From contig NC_083597.1 of assembly GCF_020882245.1 (NCBI RefSeq), forward strand, positions 43,750,152 to 43,814,151: a DNA stretch of 64,000 bases, read 5' to 3'. The position numbers were made by a program, and so were the translations under genes. Source of the stretch: Rhopalosiphum padi (lineage: Eukaryota > Arthropoda > Insecta > Hemiptera > Aphididae). Below are positions 52,704 through 64,000 of this stretch, piece by piece; the first letter of the stretch is position 1, and every line of letters begins with the position of its first letter. Under the pieces are notes generated by a model, which searched no databases, had not been told where the DNA came from, and saw only the letters and a program-made list of their open reading frames with translations.

Positions 52704-52952
52704 TGCAGGGATTTTGTTGTCGATTGTTTTCCTCAACGCAATAGATTCGATGGCAATTTATGGTTGTACCGTAGAAACGGACTAATCACTTTTGCGGAGA
52801 AGATAAATCGTGTAACAAACATAGTTCGTGATCAAAGAGCTCAAAATGAAGCTAAAACCCCTGAGAATTGAAAACCAATGAAAAAAAAATCAAATGACGT
52901 ATGTCGCTTAGTTACAGATTCCGTGGTTATGTTAGGTTCTAAGAAAAAATAA
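52704..52952 (+). pseudogene. once-interrupted protein-like frame, family unknown
   Basis: From 52704 there are 55 open codons, then TGA at 52869-52871, then 26 more codons in the same frame to TAA at 52950-52952. The translation has a natural protein composition: DFVVDCFPQRNRFDGNLW, LITFAEKINRVTNIVRDQRA, then after the stop KPMKKKSNDVCRLVTDSVV. A single stop in an otherwise continuous, well-composed frame suggests a decayed coding segment, for example a processed pseudogene or transposon piece. A real exon ending at the TGA is also possible, since a weak acceptor TAATGCAG precedes 52709. I do not recognise the family. Confidence 0.35.
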
Positions 52953-53499
52953 AATTGTAGTGGGTTTGCAGAGTTGAACTTTTTTCCGATATTATAATAT
53001 TCAAATTATATATAATTTTTGTGTAGCAAAATATCGCTTTGAAAATGTCGTGTGGCCTTTTTAATATATCAATAAGAAATTTAAGTTATTTATATTTCGG
53101 TCAGAACATATTTATTTTATTTCGATTTCTGTATTAGTTTTTCTAGACTCGAGTATAAAAACCATCCGAAGAAAATGTATAAATTTAAGGCGATCTAGAA
53201 ATTAATGTAATACGCGTTTTTAGTATCTCAAGTATTTTATCGTAAATTGTTCAAATCCCGGAATTTAATTATAATTGATAATATTATCACTTGATTAATT
53301 AGATTAATTATTTACTAATCATGTCCGTCATGTATTATTTTATATGCATTTTCGAAAACTTAAATACGCGTATTTCACGAGTTTCTATACGCCATGTTTA
53401 TTTCAAATGTATTGTGTATTTTAATGTATAAATCTAAAACAACTGCATTCAAATGTACAATAATAAAATATACCGATAACAAAATAAATGCACGGTGTG

Positions 53500-54030
53500 T
53501 GTATTGAGCATTTGAGCAACGGTCGTCATGTCGAGCGAGACAAAACGAACGCTCAACGCACAAATGTTTTTGTATCCTGTCGGTAGTCCATCTTCTCCTT
53601 TTTTTTTTTTCGTTTTGTTTATGTTGGCGCCACGATGTATTTTTCGAATGGCGGTTTTTATTGTCAAATTGTACGTGATGGAAAAACCTTTTTACCAATT
53701 ATATACATTCGAGTGGGAAACACTGTTCACGGCGGTCACCGGCAGTGGGGAGCGTATAATTATATTATTGTGTGTCACGCTAATTGAACGGCGCTAGTTT
53801 TCTCATAACACTGTGAACCGTTTAGCGGACATGATTTCGACTAACTCCGCAGCACGCGCCGCGACTAGAGTGTGTTCAACGTGTTTATGTTTGACGTATA
53901 TACAGTTAAAAGAGATATGGTTTAGAACTAAATCGACCGTCCCTGTTACTCGATTTCAGACGGTCGGCAGAACGTTTCACGACGACATTTCAGGCTTTAG
54001 ATACAGCGTGTAATATTGTTATTATGACCG
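53500..54030. other. strongly CpG-rich island, possible promoter or 5' exon
   Basis: This is one of the most G+C- and CpG-rich stretches in the window, with clusters such as TCCGCAGCACGCGCCGCGAC (53846-53865). Two + frames begin with ATG: 53528-53797 (89 codons, MSSETKRTLNAQ...) and a frame at 53813-54013 (MNRLADMISTNSAARAATR..., which begins at a GTG, with a first ATG a few codons in). A minus-strand frame overlaps the first. A T13 run inside the first frame gives a Phe tract, which argues against coding. No domain is recognised. A promoter or untranslated first exon is the simplest reading. Confidence 0.3.
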
Positions 54031-57000
54031 GTTTTTTTTTTATGATATTATTAAAAAAAAAATAGACGTTCCATTTACATATATCAGATTTGAGTCGAAA
54101 ATAAATACACAATACATAACATTCAGCTTACACAAACAAAAAGCAACGATGATTTATTAAAATGTATATTTTTTTTGTATTAGATGAGATGAAAAACCGT
54201 TGATACGGACTAAGTGCATATTTGGTTAATTCATTTTGAAATGTCCTCATTTATATTTGTTTTTATTGTACACTATATAGTCTGAAGTAAATTTAGAGTA
54301 GAAAAAAATACTAGACAATTTAAATCAGGTAATCATGCAATCAAAACTATGCGGATAATAATAAAACAAATACATAAATATAATATACGTATATGAAATC
54401 TGTATAAGACTTATTTAAATTTTAGTTTTTAAAGATTTAAATCAGTTTATGTAACTGTATTGTACACGAATTCATATTATTTACTATGTGATCAACTATT
54501 GCAATCAATTTTATTTTTATTGCTTATAATCATAGAATTAAGCCGCAAACAATTATTAATAACGCACGCGATTCGGCTCGTTTAGTCTAAATCCATTCAT
54601 TGTCAAAACGGTTGGAGGGTTCTAATCATTATATTGCATAAATGGTATTGTAAATCAGTGGATAATTGTATAGGTCCATTGTAGTATTGTTATTGGTCGA
54701 TTCGTATTTATTGTGTTTCGAATGTTATCAATTTACATTTTAGGCAATCAGCTGTTGTGTTTTAATTTTGTTTCAATACACAACTTATTTATTTTAGCCA
54801 CTATTTGCGTGCTAATATCGTAGTATTATAAAAACAGGAATTTTATTATTTTAGCTCAAAAACTTTCTTTGGAAAAAAATGGCATCGACAGCCAAGTGGA
54901 TGATAGTCGACTGAATACTATGTACTGCGTACAGTTAAATAGTGTATGCACCCGCCGTTTATTAAAATATTTTAAGCTTGGGTTTGTCAACATTGAACTG
55001 TTGTATGTATTTTTTTGCCTTTGATCCGAGTTTATAATTATAATATATGTATATATATATATATTTACGCGTAGTTTCTGCGACAATACCAATGCTTATT
55101 TTTGAATCAGCGTTTGAGTAATGAAATACATTATTATAATTATTTTTTTGTACATTTGTTTATGAATTTATGATGTATACAGTGACGGGATCAGAAGCAT
55201 TAGAATTTACTTTTTTATTAGTATTATATTTTTTGAATTGTAAAAATATATATTCTAATTGGTACTATAGATTTGGTGGGTACCTAAACCAGAATAACAT
55301 ATCATTTCAATTAGCATATATAATAATCATCATAGTCGACAATTATAAACGATCGAATTTCAATTATAGTTTTAACACACACACACACATATACATACTG
55401 TCAAACCTTTTAGTTGTTGATTATATACATCAATAATGGTTTCAAAATAATAATGCGATTAGTAGTGACTGCAATATTGCAGCATACCGAATTAAAGCTC
55501 AAAAAGTATACTTGATATATATTATAAAAATGTCTGCTCTCAGTTCAGTTCAAATAAATATGTTTTTGTTTAATATTTACGTAATATATCAAACTGTTTA
55601 ACTTCAGTTATGTTTAAGATGTCCTTCTCTAAACGGTAATGCATTCCTCAACTTGTTTTGTTTTGGTTAATTATGCGTGTATTTAAATAAACTCACTATA
55701 ATGGTTTAATACGATGTTAAAACGGAGTTTTCGAAACACAACATTAAAATTATGGCTTTCACAGCGAATTATTTACTCTTACAAATACATCCAGTAAAAT
55801 ATTACGAAATACTAAAATGTGATTAAACGTTATGAAAAATAAAAAAAAACTTAAAATCATACGTTACACAATCATACTAAATACTAATACTATGGTTATA
55901 TTAATATATTTCAGTATGTAAATTACTAACTATGTTTATATTTGATAGTTCAATACCATGAATCACTTTTATAATACATAAAAAAAAATGCTTTAATTAC
56001 CTTTATTTATACATATGTCGTTATTTATGTGATAGTGAAGTAAACTGAAGTCAAATACCGTTATTGTTCAAATTATTGTTAATATATTGTAAAAGTAATA
56101 GTATAAATTATAACGTGGGCAAATTTTGGAGAAATTATAATCCTTCTACTTACCACAATACTTAATAAAAGTTAACATTGAAACACCTCGCACGTGTGTT
56201 ATTCTATAAATAAGTCATTTCATTTAGTTGTTGAAAAAATTATATCATATATGATAATGTACTCGTTTTGTTTCTTTTGACTGATATTACCCGTACATAA
56301 CTAAATTATTTGTACAAATTATCCAAATAGGTATTGTGTATAGGTATCTTCGTGCTTTCAAAATAAATTATGTATTCGTTTAATGGAAGAATTAGTTATT
56401 GTAATTTTATTGAATAATAAAACAGATATTTTCCTGAAAATTCCGATCATATTGTTGTAATAACATGGTTTGAGGATCTCAATCATTGAAAAATAATTCC
56501 ACGTAAACGAAATTGACCGTCGATATATTTATGAAATGATAACCTTTATTCTTAGGACTTATAATAATTTATATTTTCCCACAAATCGATACAAATTATT
56601 TTTATATTTTTCTATCCTATCTCGTATTGTTTACTAAAATATAAATATGTTTTATTATTTTCACGTTGTTTTGACTACAACAGTACAACAAAGATATATT
56701 TATAAGACTTAAGTACTTAAATATCAAATGTCAGAACATTATTGTTATTATGCTTATACTGTTGTCTCATACCTACTTGTTTATATATTATATAAAAATG
56801 ATATATCCACCATAAATGTATTGTAATATAATGAACTTCTATTATAGTGGTCTATTACTTATAGATTGAAAATATTATTTTACTACCATCATACTAAGAT
56901 GGACGAGTATCTAAAAATAAATATTATAGCAATTAATCAATTATATTTTAGAAACATAACTTAACTGGATAAATAAATAAACCATTGTTTTAAATACACC

Positions 57001-57292
57001 TTTAAGTGAACTTTACATTTTATTTTAATAGGATTACAAAAATACATTACACAATATTACTGAATGTTTGTACTCATGTTCAGCTTCAGGCTAAAAGAAG
57101 CTAAGTGTATAACTATAAACTTTTCTCTATAGTCAACTTGATCTGTTCTTTATATATTTTTTTTTTTTTTTGTTCAGACGTTTGTTGTAAATACTGTGTA
57201 ATTTTTTTACAGACCGTTAAATACAAAAAGTCTCTGCTTTTTAATATTGCACGTAGTAATTCCTCCCTCCATTTCCCTGGTATTCATTTTAT
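54031..57292. other. mainly A+T-rich stretch with one unassigned open frame
   Basis: From 54824 to 55021 (+) 66 codons are open after a TAG, ending at TGA 55022-55024. The product includes LAQKLSLEKNGIDSQVDDSR and VCTRRLLKYFKLGFVNIEL. The sequence TTATTATTTTAG (acceptor-like) ends at 54854, in a phase that would keep this frame open. I recognise no family. The rest has AT and AC microsatellites (near 55045-55062 and 55377-55388) and no other candidate. Confidence 0.25.
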
Positions 57293-57445
57293 TTATCCGA
57301 TATACCTCGACTGGCTAGTGTCTAATATCGTAACGTTTGGTTCATTTGCTCTTGCTATAAGCTGCATCCCACACAAAGCCAACCACAACAATGTAACCGG
57401 AAACGGATTCAATGGCAGCATTGATTTATTTTTGAGACCTAACAT
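57293..57445 (-). other. candidate first exon with signal-peptide-like start
   Basis: On the minus strand an ATG at 57445 (context AAACAATG, favourable in insects) opens 50 codons to TAA. The start has basic residues, then a hydrophobic core (PVTLLWLALCGMQLIARA) with an Ala-X-Ala-type end, then NEPNVTILDTSQSR. This is the layout of a secreted protein's signal peptide and mature N-terminus. A GTATAT donor follows an AG at about 57302-57307, so the frame could be spliced before the stop. The segment is more G+C-rich than its flanks and lies between two poly-T/poly-A tracts (57147-57171 and 57461-57476). No downstream exon is identified. The + strand is also open (57105-57485) but reads through both poly-T tracts. 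Confidence 0.22.
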
Positions 57446-58545
57446 TGTTTTTAACCTTGATTTTTTTTTTTTTTTTAGATTTTAATTCGAGTTATGTTGT
57501 AAACCTTAAATACAAAGATTGATGATTAATAATAAAAAATTCACTGATTTTAATATAAGACACTCTAACAATAGCAAAAAACGGTATGAAAAAATGTATG
57601 TTCCATATATATATGACGTATTATACATCGATTAGTATTTTTATTATTGTTCTAGTTGTTGGACTAGTGGTATTTTCAATGATTTAAAACGAAATATAAA
57701 TGTTGATGATACTGAAACATATTTTTATACTATGAAAAACAAACATTTTTAAAAATCAAAAGTTGTTTTAGTTATTTGAATTCATTTTTCTAGGTCCCTT
57801 TTATTGGATAAAATACATTATAATTCAATCTAGAGAACGTTCTTTAATTAAAATATACTATTTACCCACATATTAATACTTATAGTAAAAATATTTTATT
57901 AAATAATGAAAAAAAAACTGTTTAATTTTATAATGTTATTATGTCTCATACCTACGCAATAACGAACATAAAATAGAACATTAAAAGGCACCTACGTATG
58001 TGTAGAATATTATTATTATAAACTTCGAAAGTAAATGAAAATATTATAAGAAAAAAAAAATTACTTAAAATTTGAATTTTAATTAATTTTGTGCGTGAAT
58101 TAGAAGAGAGAAGTTTTATATTTATTCCATTACATTTTCAATACTTATCGACAATAAAATAAGTTTTATTTTTTATATCTATATGAAACAAAAATACATT
58201 TTAAAGTTCTCATTTATAAACTAGTAAGTTTGTGATCTAATTAATAACCTTTATGGTAGTCACTTCGTATTATAATAGGTACACAATAGTGATAGTGTCA
58301 GTCAATCAGGAGATAATAAATTCAATACTAATATAACAATAATGTAAGTTCATAATCATACTTATTACTTCCAATTAATAAAGTATTTGTAAAAGTATTT
58401 ATTCATAGTTGATTTTTTTCTTGAAAATTTAATAGTGTATACTAATAAATAATAAATAATTAAAAGATAAATTAAATCAGCTATTTTCAACACTCTTAAT
58501 AGAGTTAAATTTTGTATATACATTTTTTAATCGTTATTTAAAATA
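57446..58545. other. A+T-rich non-coding stretch
   Basis: No recognised feature. Confidence 0.5.
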
Positions 58546-59106
58546 TAGTGGAACCTCAATAAGTTGAATTTAAAGGAAATATAGGTTTTTTCGACTTATC
58601 GAGGTTTTCGATTTATTAATGTTTTCTAATTTTCTAGATTTAAGAGTTTTTAAAATGTAAGTACATTAATAATATAGTTTTTAATTAATATATAGTTATA
58701 GTATATACATAATATGATTGCAGTGTGTATTGTTATAATTTTAAAATTATTACTAAAACATTATGATTAAAGATGTGATTAAAATGATTAAATAATTAAT
58801 ATTTTTTACATTCGATACCACTGTACATGAGTAACCAATCGATCGTGTTTAACAATACCGAATGTAGTGAAAATAAACCGAATGAAAAATACAATAATAA
58901 ACATAACAAACGCGAGGTTAGGTTAAATTATTGGAACGCACATGAGACAACTTATAATAAGGATGTTCGTTTATTATGTGTCTATATTCGGAACTTAGAA
59001 TGTTCGAGTTATCTATAGTTTTTTTTTTTCGAGTAATCGAGGTTTTTGCAAGGAAATGACATTTATTTTGACTTATCAAGGCTTTCGACTTATCGATGTT
59101 TCACTG
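58546..59106. mobile_element. 561-bp pogo/Tc1-like element with an array of end motifs
   Basis: TA dinucleotides flank the element at 58544-58545 and 59107-59108. The left end reads TAGTGGAACCTCAATAAGTT and the reverse complement of the right end CAGTGAAACATCGATAAGTC, matching the AACCTCGATAAGTCGAA theme. A 17-base motif of the form TTCGACTTATCGAGGTT recurs at both ends: inverted at 58552-58568; direct at 58590-58606, 59028-59044, 59067-59083 and 59084-59100; and in weaker form at 59003-59019. No transposase is encoded; the 63-codon frame at 58827-59018 (MSNQSIVFNNTECSENK...) has no recognisable motif. TA duplication and end sequence support the Tc1/mariner-pogo group. Confidence 0.75.
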
Positions 59107-60816
59107 TATTTAATACATAACTGTTTTGCACCATGGTAAATTAAATTCAAATGAATTCCTTTATTAATATAATCTATATTGCCTGTTCATACACCTCAGT
59201 TCCAAGAAAAGTAATCAAAGTTTAATTTTTATATTACAATAATAAACTCTAAATTTTATAAATTATATGAATAATAATAACGGAACAACCGTTAAAAAAA
59301 TCTATACCACAGTATTCGGGTAAATTGAGCTTTGTTAAGTATAATTTTTCAAGCGTAATGATTTATCATAACGACATAGCATTAAAATTTAAAGATTCGC
59401 AGTACAATTATCACATTTAACTATTGTATCTTATTTTTTTAAATATTTTTTTTTCAGTAACTTTGTATTTATAACGTTTCTTACAGTTCCTGTTATGAAT
59501 GAAAAATAGTTCAAATTGGGTGTATTTTGAGAGCTTACTAAATACTTATGATAAAATCTCAAGTTATAACTGTATTAATGGGTCACATGGGGTTCAAATA
59601 CAAGACGAGAAAGTTATACAATGAAAATATTATAAAATATACAATGTTAAATTTATCATGATTGTGTTTTCTATGAGCATAGAATTCTACAATTGCAATG
59701 CACTAACATCTCAACGCAAAACTGGTATTTACCAGTTATCACCATTTGGTGATTCCAACACCGCTTATGACGATGACGTCTTCGTGAATCAATTGTTTAA
59801 CAACTCTATTACAATGTATACTATCAAACAAATTATGTAGTTACTACTATCACTATTTTATCACACATAGTAGAACTAAACCATTTAATAATATTTTATC
59901 ATCCCTAGATCTACAAATATGGCAAGTTGAGAACGAATTATTATTGTATAAAAATGATTTAAATTTTTCATATTATCCAATTCGCCATGAGTTTTGATAC
60001 TTTAATATAAATAAAATAGTTTTTGAGTATAAAAGTTTTTAAATATTATGAATAAATCAAGTGATAGTTTTTGATAACATTTATTTTTATTTTTAATTTC
60101 AGTTTTATAAATTATTATTTAAAAAATACAATATCGGTTTAAAATAAATATAGCAAATATATTTTTATAAATTTTGTTATACATAATTAATAAAATGTCT
60201 TTTCAATTACCTATCTATATATTTTGTTTGCGACTAAATTCAAACGAAACTATTTTTCTACACCTTTTTTCTTCATTTGACCCAGTTTCCCAATTTTAGG
60301 GTTTTGTGCTGTCTCTACTATTCAGTGAATTAAGCTGTCACTGTAGATTTTAGGTTTTTTTTTTTTTGTCAACTCAATTTCTTCCATACGTCCAACGTTT
60401 TTATTTTTTATTCGAAATTGTTCATTTTCAGTATGGTTTAATTCACCTATCACTCATACTTCTAGGTATATTTGTTTTTCTTACCACTAGCGTAAAAAAC
60501 TACCAGTAATTTATTATGAACTAATAATTATTGTATAACTTTAAACAAAAATAATGAAATGTTCATAACATTAAATAATACATACTTTTTTAATATATTG
60601 ATATTATCTTATTTATGGGTTTAAATCTTAGTATAACAAAACAATAATTTATCTCTTCAAGCATTTGTTAAATATAGTTGAACCGTAGATAAAATTAACC
60701 ATGACTTTCATATAATGATTAATATTAAATTAATAGCTCATAGCTATATATTATAGGTACATATTAAACTATAGTATAGTTTTAAAATTAATAATTGGTT
60801 TATAAATAATAAAATA
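59107..60816. other. A+T-rich non-coding stretch
   Basis: A + frame at 59658-59840 (60 codons from ATG; includes CNALTSQRKTGIYQLSPFGD) is the only slightly protein-like piece. No family is recognised. From about 60240 to 60480 the + strand is pyrimidine-rich. Confidence 0.4.
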
Positions 60817-60976
60817 TAGTCAAACTTCGAATGAACAAAATTTTCCGTATAACGAAATGTTTTCAAGAAGTAAACCAAATTAGAACCTTTTTTTTATTCT
60901 ATTTAATCGAGTTTCTTTATAACATAATTTTGTTTTTTTGGTTCCCATGAGATTTCTTAATATAGAAGTTTCACTA
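60817..60976. mobile_element. 160-bp pogo/Tc1-like MITE
   Basis: The left end reads TAGTCAAACTTCGAATGAAC and the reverse complement of the right end TAGTGAAACTTCTATATTAA; eleven of the first twelve bases agree. TA precedes the left end (60815-60816), while the right flank is TT, a degraded TA. Subterminal GTATAACGAAAT and GTTATAAAGAAAC segments resemble pogo-type ends. There is no coding capacity. Confidence 0.5.
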
Positions 60977-63900
60977 TTTAGTATTTTTATATTTCAGTTA
61001 ATATTTTCTTAACAGAGGTAGTATAAATTATGTAAGTACTCGTATATTAATATTATTTGAATAACTTCATTCGGTGGATTTAAAATACTAATTTAAGAAT
61101 AATGTAATTTAAAACTAGATTAAAATCTGAAAAAGTGAAACATCTTACGTACTAGAATATTTGAATGCACTTTCTTAAACATACCCACGAGTAAAAATAT
61201 TTTATAAATGAGAATATTTAAAATGTAAATATGAACTGACACAAATTTAGTTACGAAAACTTGAGGGAATAAAAAAATTGACAATTGATAAAATATACAA
61301 ATATAAAAAGCCGAGTTGTAGACAGAAAACCTAAGTGTTGATCACTCGACCAGCTTTGCTAATATTAGCATAGGAAAGTGGTTACTTGGTTAGTGTTGTG
61401 TTCTGATACTAAGTTTTAAAATACATAAATAAATTACCAGTATTCAAAACGCTGTAGTACGTTAGTAATTTTTTTTTTACGCTTTGATAAACTATTAAGA
61501 ATATTAAAAATATATACCTTTACAAAGTAGCGTGAAATCTAGATGTTCAATTTTAAAGGTAATACCTGAAACTTTTTGAGTACAGCTCCTAGCCAAGAAA
61601 ATGTTTGCAGATGAGATAATACAATTAAAAAACAAAATAAAATATAAACAAGATAGTTACGCTAATAAATTATTTGCTCTGCTCACAAAATTTAAAATGT
61701 ATAAAGTTGTGTTATAAATATTTTATAATTTGTTGTTCTTGATAATGTCATATTGATTACAAGTATTATATTTAAAAATAGCTTAGTGAATAGAATGTTC
61801 AATGGATGTGGAATGCAAATACTTTTTTAGTTCCAGCAGGATATGGTAAAATAAGAATTTTTATTAAAGTGATCGTCGTCGGTTAGATACTTGAGCAGAA
61901 AAAAAATATTTAATGTCTTCTATATGTCTGGCATACTATAATATCTTGTTTGCATAGGTTATTAATATATTATTTTACAATTGGATATTTTATAATTTAA
62001 CCTGCAGAATTTATAATCAAAATACTATTGGTAGTTGTCAAATTTAAATAGTGAACTTACCTGCTGCTAATATACCTCAATAATTGTGATAATAAGTCAC
62101 CGCCACATATAAAGTATAATCTTACAAAGGCTACGTATAAGTCATTAAAAAGTATACGAATACAAAAAAAAAAACGATAAAATAATGTCAGACGACAAAC
62201 ACTTTTTTAACGCGAATAGACAATATTATTATATCAGTTTAAATTGGACAGAAATATACAATTGTTCAGTAAAGTTATTCTGGTTTAGAATAAAAAATAA
62301 CAATAATTTATTTTTTATTATACTGGTGGCCTACCGATGGCTAAAAATTGGCCACGGGCGGTTGAACGAAGGTCTGTTTTGATAATGTAATATTTCTGAG
62401 ACACGTTTATTTATTTTTTTCAGAATAGTTCTGACACCTTAATACAATATAGTAAAATTATGAATGTTGTAGAGAGGTAAATAGAAAATGTAAAAAAAAA
62501 AAATCTTATTTACATTATTCGCAATGCAAGAAGCTGAAAATAATAATATTGCGTATATCACCCAAATATGATGGTCAAACAACAATGTTGCTTGTATATA
62601 ATAGCATGCATTTACACGAGGTTTGGCACTGACGTGATTGATGTCTGCACTTTTTCAAGATAAAAAAAAAAATTGTATCTTCATGAAAATATAATATGCA
62701 GAAATAAATCACAATAACATTTCAATTCCTAAAAAAAACTGCCGAGTGTACCTCATAATGACGACGATGAACTCAATGGAATAGGTCACTGTAATGGATT
62801 ATGTGTTAAATTTGAGTTCAAAAATAAATCATTGCATGCATAATATTATGATGGATAACGGTTTTCACTGAAGACGGTTTGTGACTATATTTCTAAATAT
62901 GTTTTATTATGTATTATGTTTAATTATTTATTTTTTCTGTTAGTAGTAAGACCGATTGAATTAATTTTTGCCAAAAAACAAATATATTATTTATCATAAT
63001 ATAATTTCAAATAATATTACTGGCTATTATAAATTTCTAAGTAAATACAATATAATGGTGTGATAATATAGGTTAATGGTATTGATAAATTGATATTAAT
63101 CTAAACATTTTGATATATATATTATATTTCTATGGATAACTGCATACGAGGGCAACTGCGAAACAGATTATTGAGAACTCGTAAGACATTAGGCGCCTCA
63201 GACGCTTAACGCCATTCAATTTAGTTTAAGTGACTTCGACTAAGGAAAACGGCTTCGATGTAGGTATTATAGACTCAAACACATAATTGTATACGTATAT
63301 AATATATATGTATACATGAATGTATATGTGTGTGTAACAATTATATTATATTATGTATTTATAGACACTAAAGACATCTGGTCGTTTAAATAAAAATGTC
63401 TTAGAACGGTTAAAAAATGTAAATAAGCAAGTTCGATTTATTATGACTAGATGTGTACAATTTTAAAGCATTTGTAATAGTGAAAAAATATTTTATCGTA
63501 CATAAATCTAAAATATTAAATAAAAAAACCATACATGAAAAATATGTAAATTATACAGAAAAAAACACACATATCCTTGTAAAACCAATATACTAATCGC
63601 TTCGTTCTGAATTTTAAAAATATTTAAATATTTAAATATTTTTTTTTTTTTTGTAAAACCAGATTTAAAGCCGTTATATATTTAACAATAAAAGCTTTGA
63701 TAAATATGCATGACTAAATCTAAATTATTGAGGTGCTGAAATTGTTAATAAATTGTTAATTGTTATTTAATATTAACTACAAAACGTTGTTTTCATATTA
63801 TATAGGTGATATTTTATTCACCGCTGTGCTGTGTTTTTCTTTAAACTCCGATCACTTATTTTTTGCTATCGTTTTAGTTAACTCGATTATAGAAGATAAA

Positions 63901-64000
63901 CATTATTTAAATATGGCTATTTGTTTAAATATATTTCCTTCTAATAGCATTTAAATAGCTCGAAATAATGAGAGCACTAACGATTCCTATATAAGCGATC
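60977..64000. other. A+T-rich non-coding stretch to window end
   Basis: It holds a perfect palindrome GCTAATATTAGC (about 61358-61369), an imperfect GTGGCC/GGCCAC inverted pair near 62326-62355 and a CpG-bearing patch near 63150-63260. A + frame at 63760-63954 has no ATG at its start and no recognisable motif. I call no gene. Confidence 0.45.

Noticed and set aside
53225..53280. tRNA B-box-like GTTCAAATCCCGG
   Set aside because: There is no matching A-box, cloverleaf arms or anticodon stem upstream.
55170..55436. 88-codon ATG frame
   Set aside because: It is Ile/Tyr/Asn-rich and includes an AC-repeat-derived Thr-His run. No motif or splice support.
57105..57485. 126-codon + strand frame
   Set aside because: It reads through two poly-T tracts (Phe runs) and overlaps a better minus-strand candidate. 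It shows no motif.

Overview
The window looks like non-coding DNA from a very A+T-rich insect nuclear genome. I judge it roughly three-quarters A+T by eye. An aphid or a close hemipteran relative is my best guess. That is an inference from three things: the base composition, the jockey-type gag fragment, and the short hAT and pogo-like elements. No marker gene in the window proves it. There is no prokaryotic-style gene packing and no rRNA, tRNA or CRISPR array that I can find. I could not assemble any intact host gene. The DNA is most likely intergenic or the inside of very long introns.

What can be supported is mostly mobile DNA. (1) A 748-bp insertion of a jockey-clade non-LTR retrotransposon lies at 25733-26480. 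It has a target-site duplication, a poly(A) tail and an open 171-codon gag C-terminus with three zinc knuckles, but it has no reverse-transcriptase ORF. (2) Three short inverted-repeat elements sit almost end to end at 8258-10260, and the first is a hAT-type element with an 8-bp duplication. (3) A second hAT-type MITE lies at 32015-32297, with a perfect 8-bp duplication. (4) Pogo/Tc1-like TA-flanked elements lie at 58546-59106 and 60817-60976, with a decayed one near 1070-1436. (5) Two protein-level fossils remain: a KRBA2/SCAND3-like integrase at 44862-46030 and the C-terminus of a non-LTR reverse transcriptase at 23542-23724.

Between these lie islands of more balanced base composition with many CpGs: 5260-5560, 11560-11900, 13470-15350, 33880-35860, 38050-38345, 41240-41600, 48240-48660, 52560-52960 and 53500-54030. 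They hold short, protein-like open frames that I cannot assign to any family. They are the places to look for host exons, promoters or enhancers. Specific candidates are a signal-peptide-like first exon on the minus strand at 57293-57445, a once-interrupted frame at 52704-52952, and a minus-strand frame at 3889-4083. A 1.5-kb block at 20221-21770 is strongly C-rich and G-poor on the + strand and contains a diverged 141-bp tandem duplication. It is probably an old repeat.

The rest is A+T-rich sequence with microsatellites and homopolymer runs. No functional pathway or operon-like arrangement can be claimed. The biology visible here is that of transposon insertion, internal deletion and decay.
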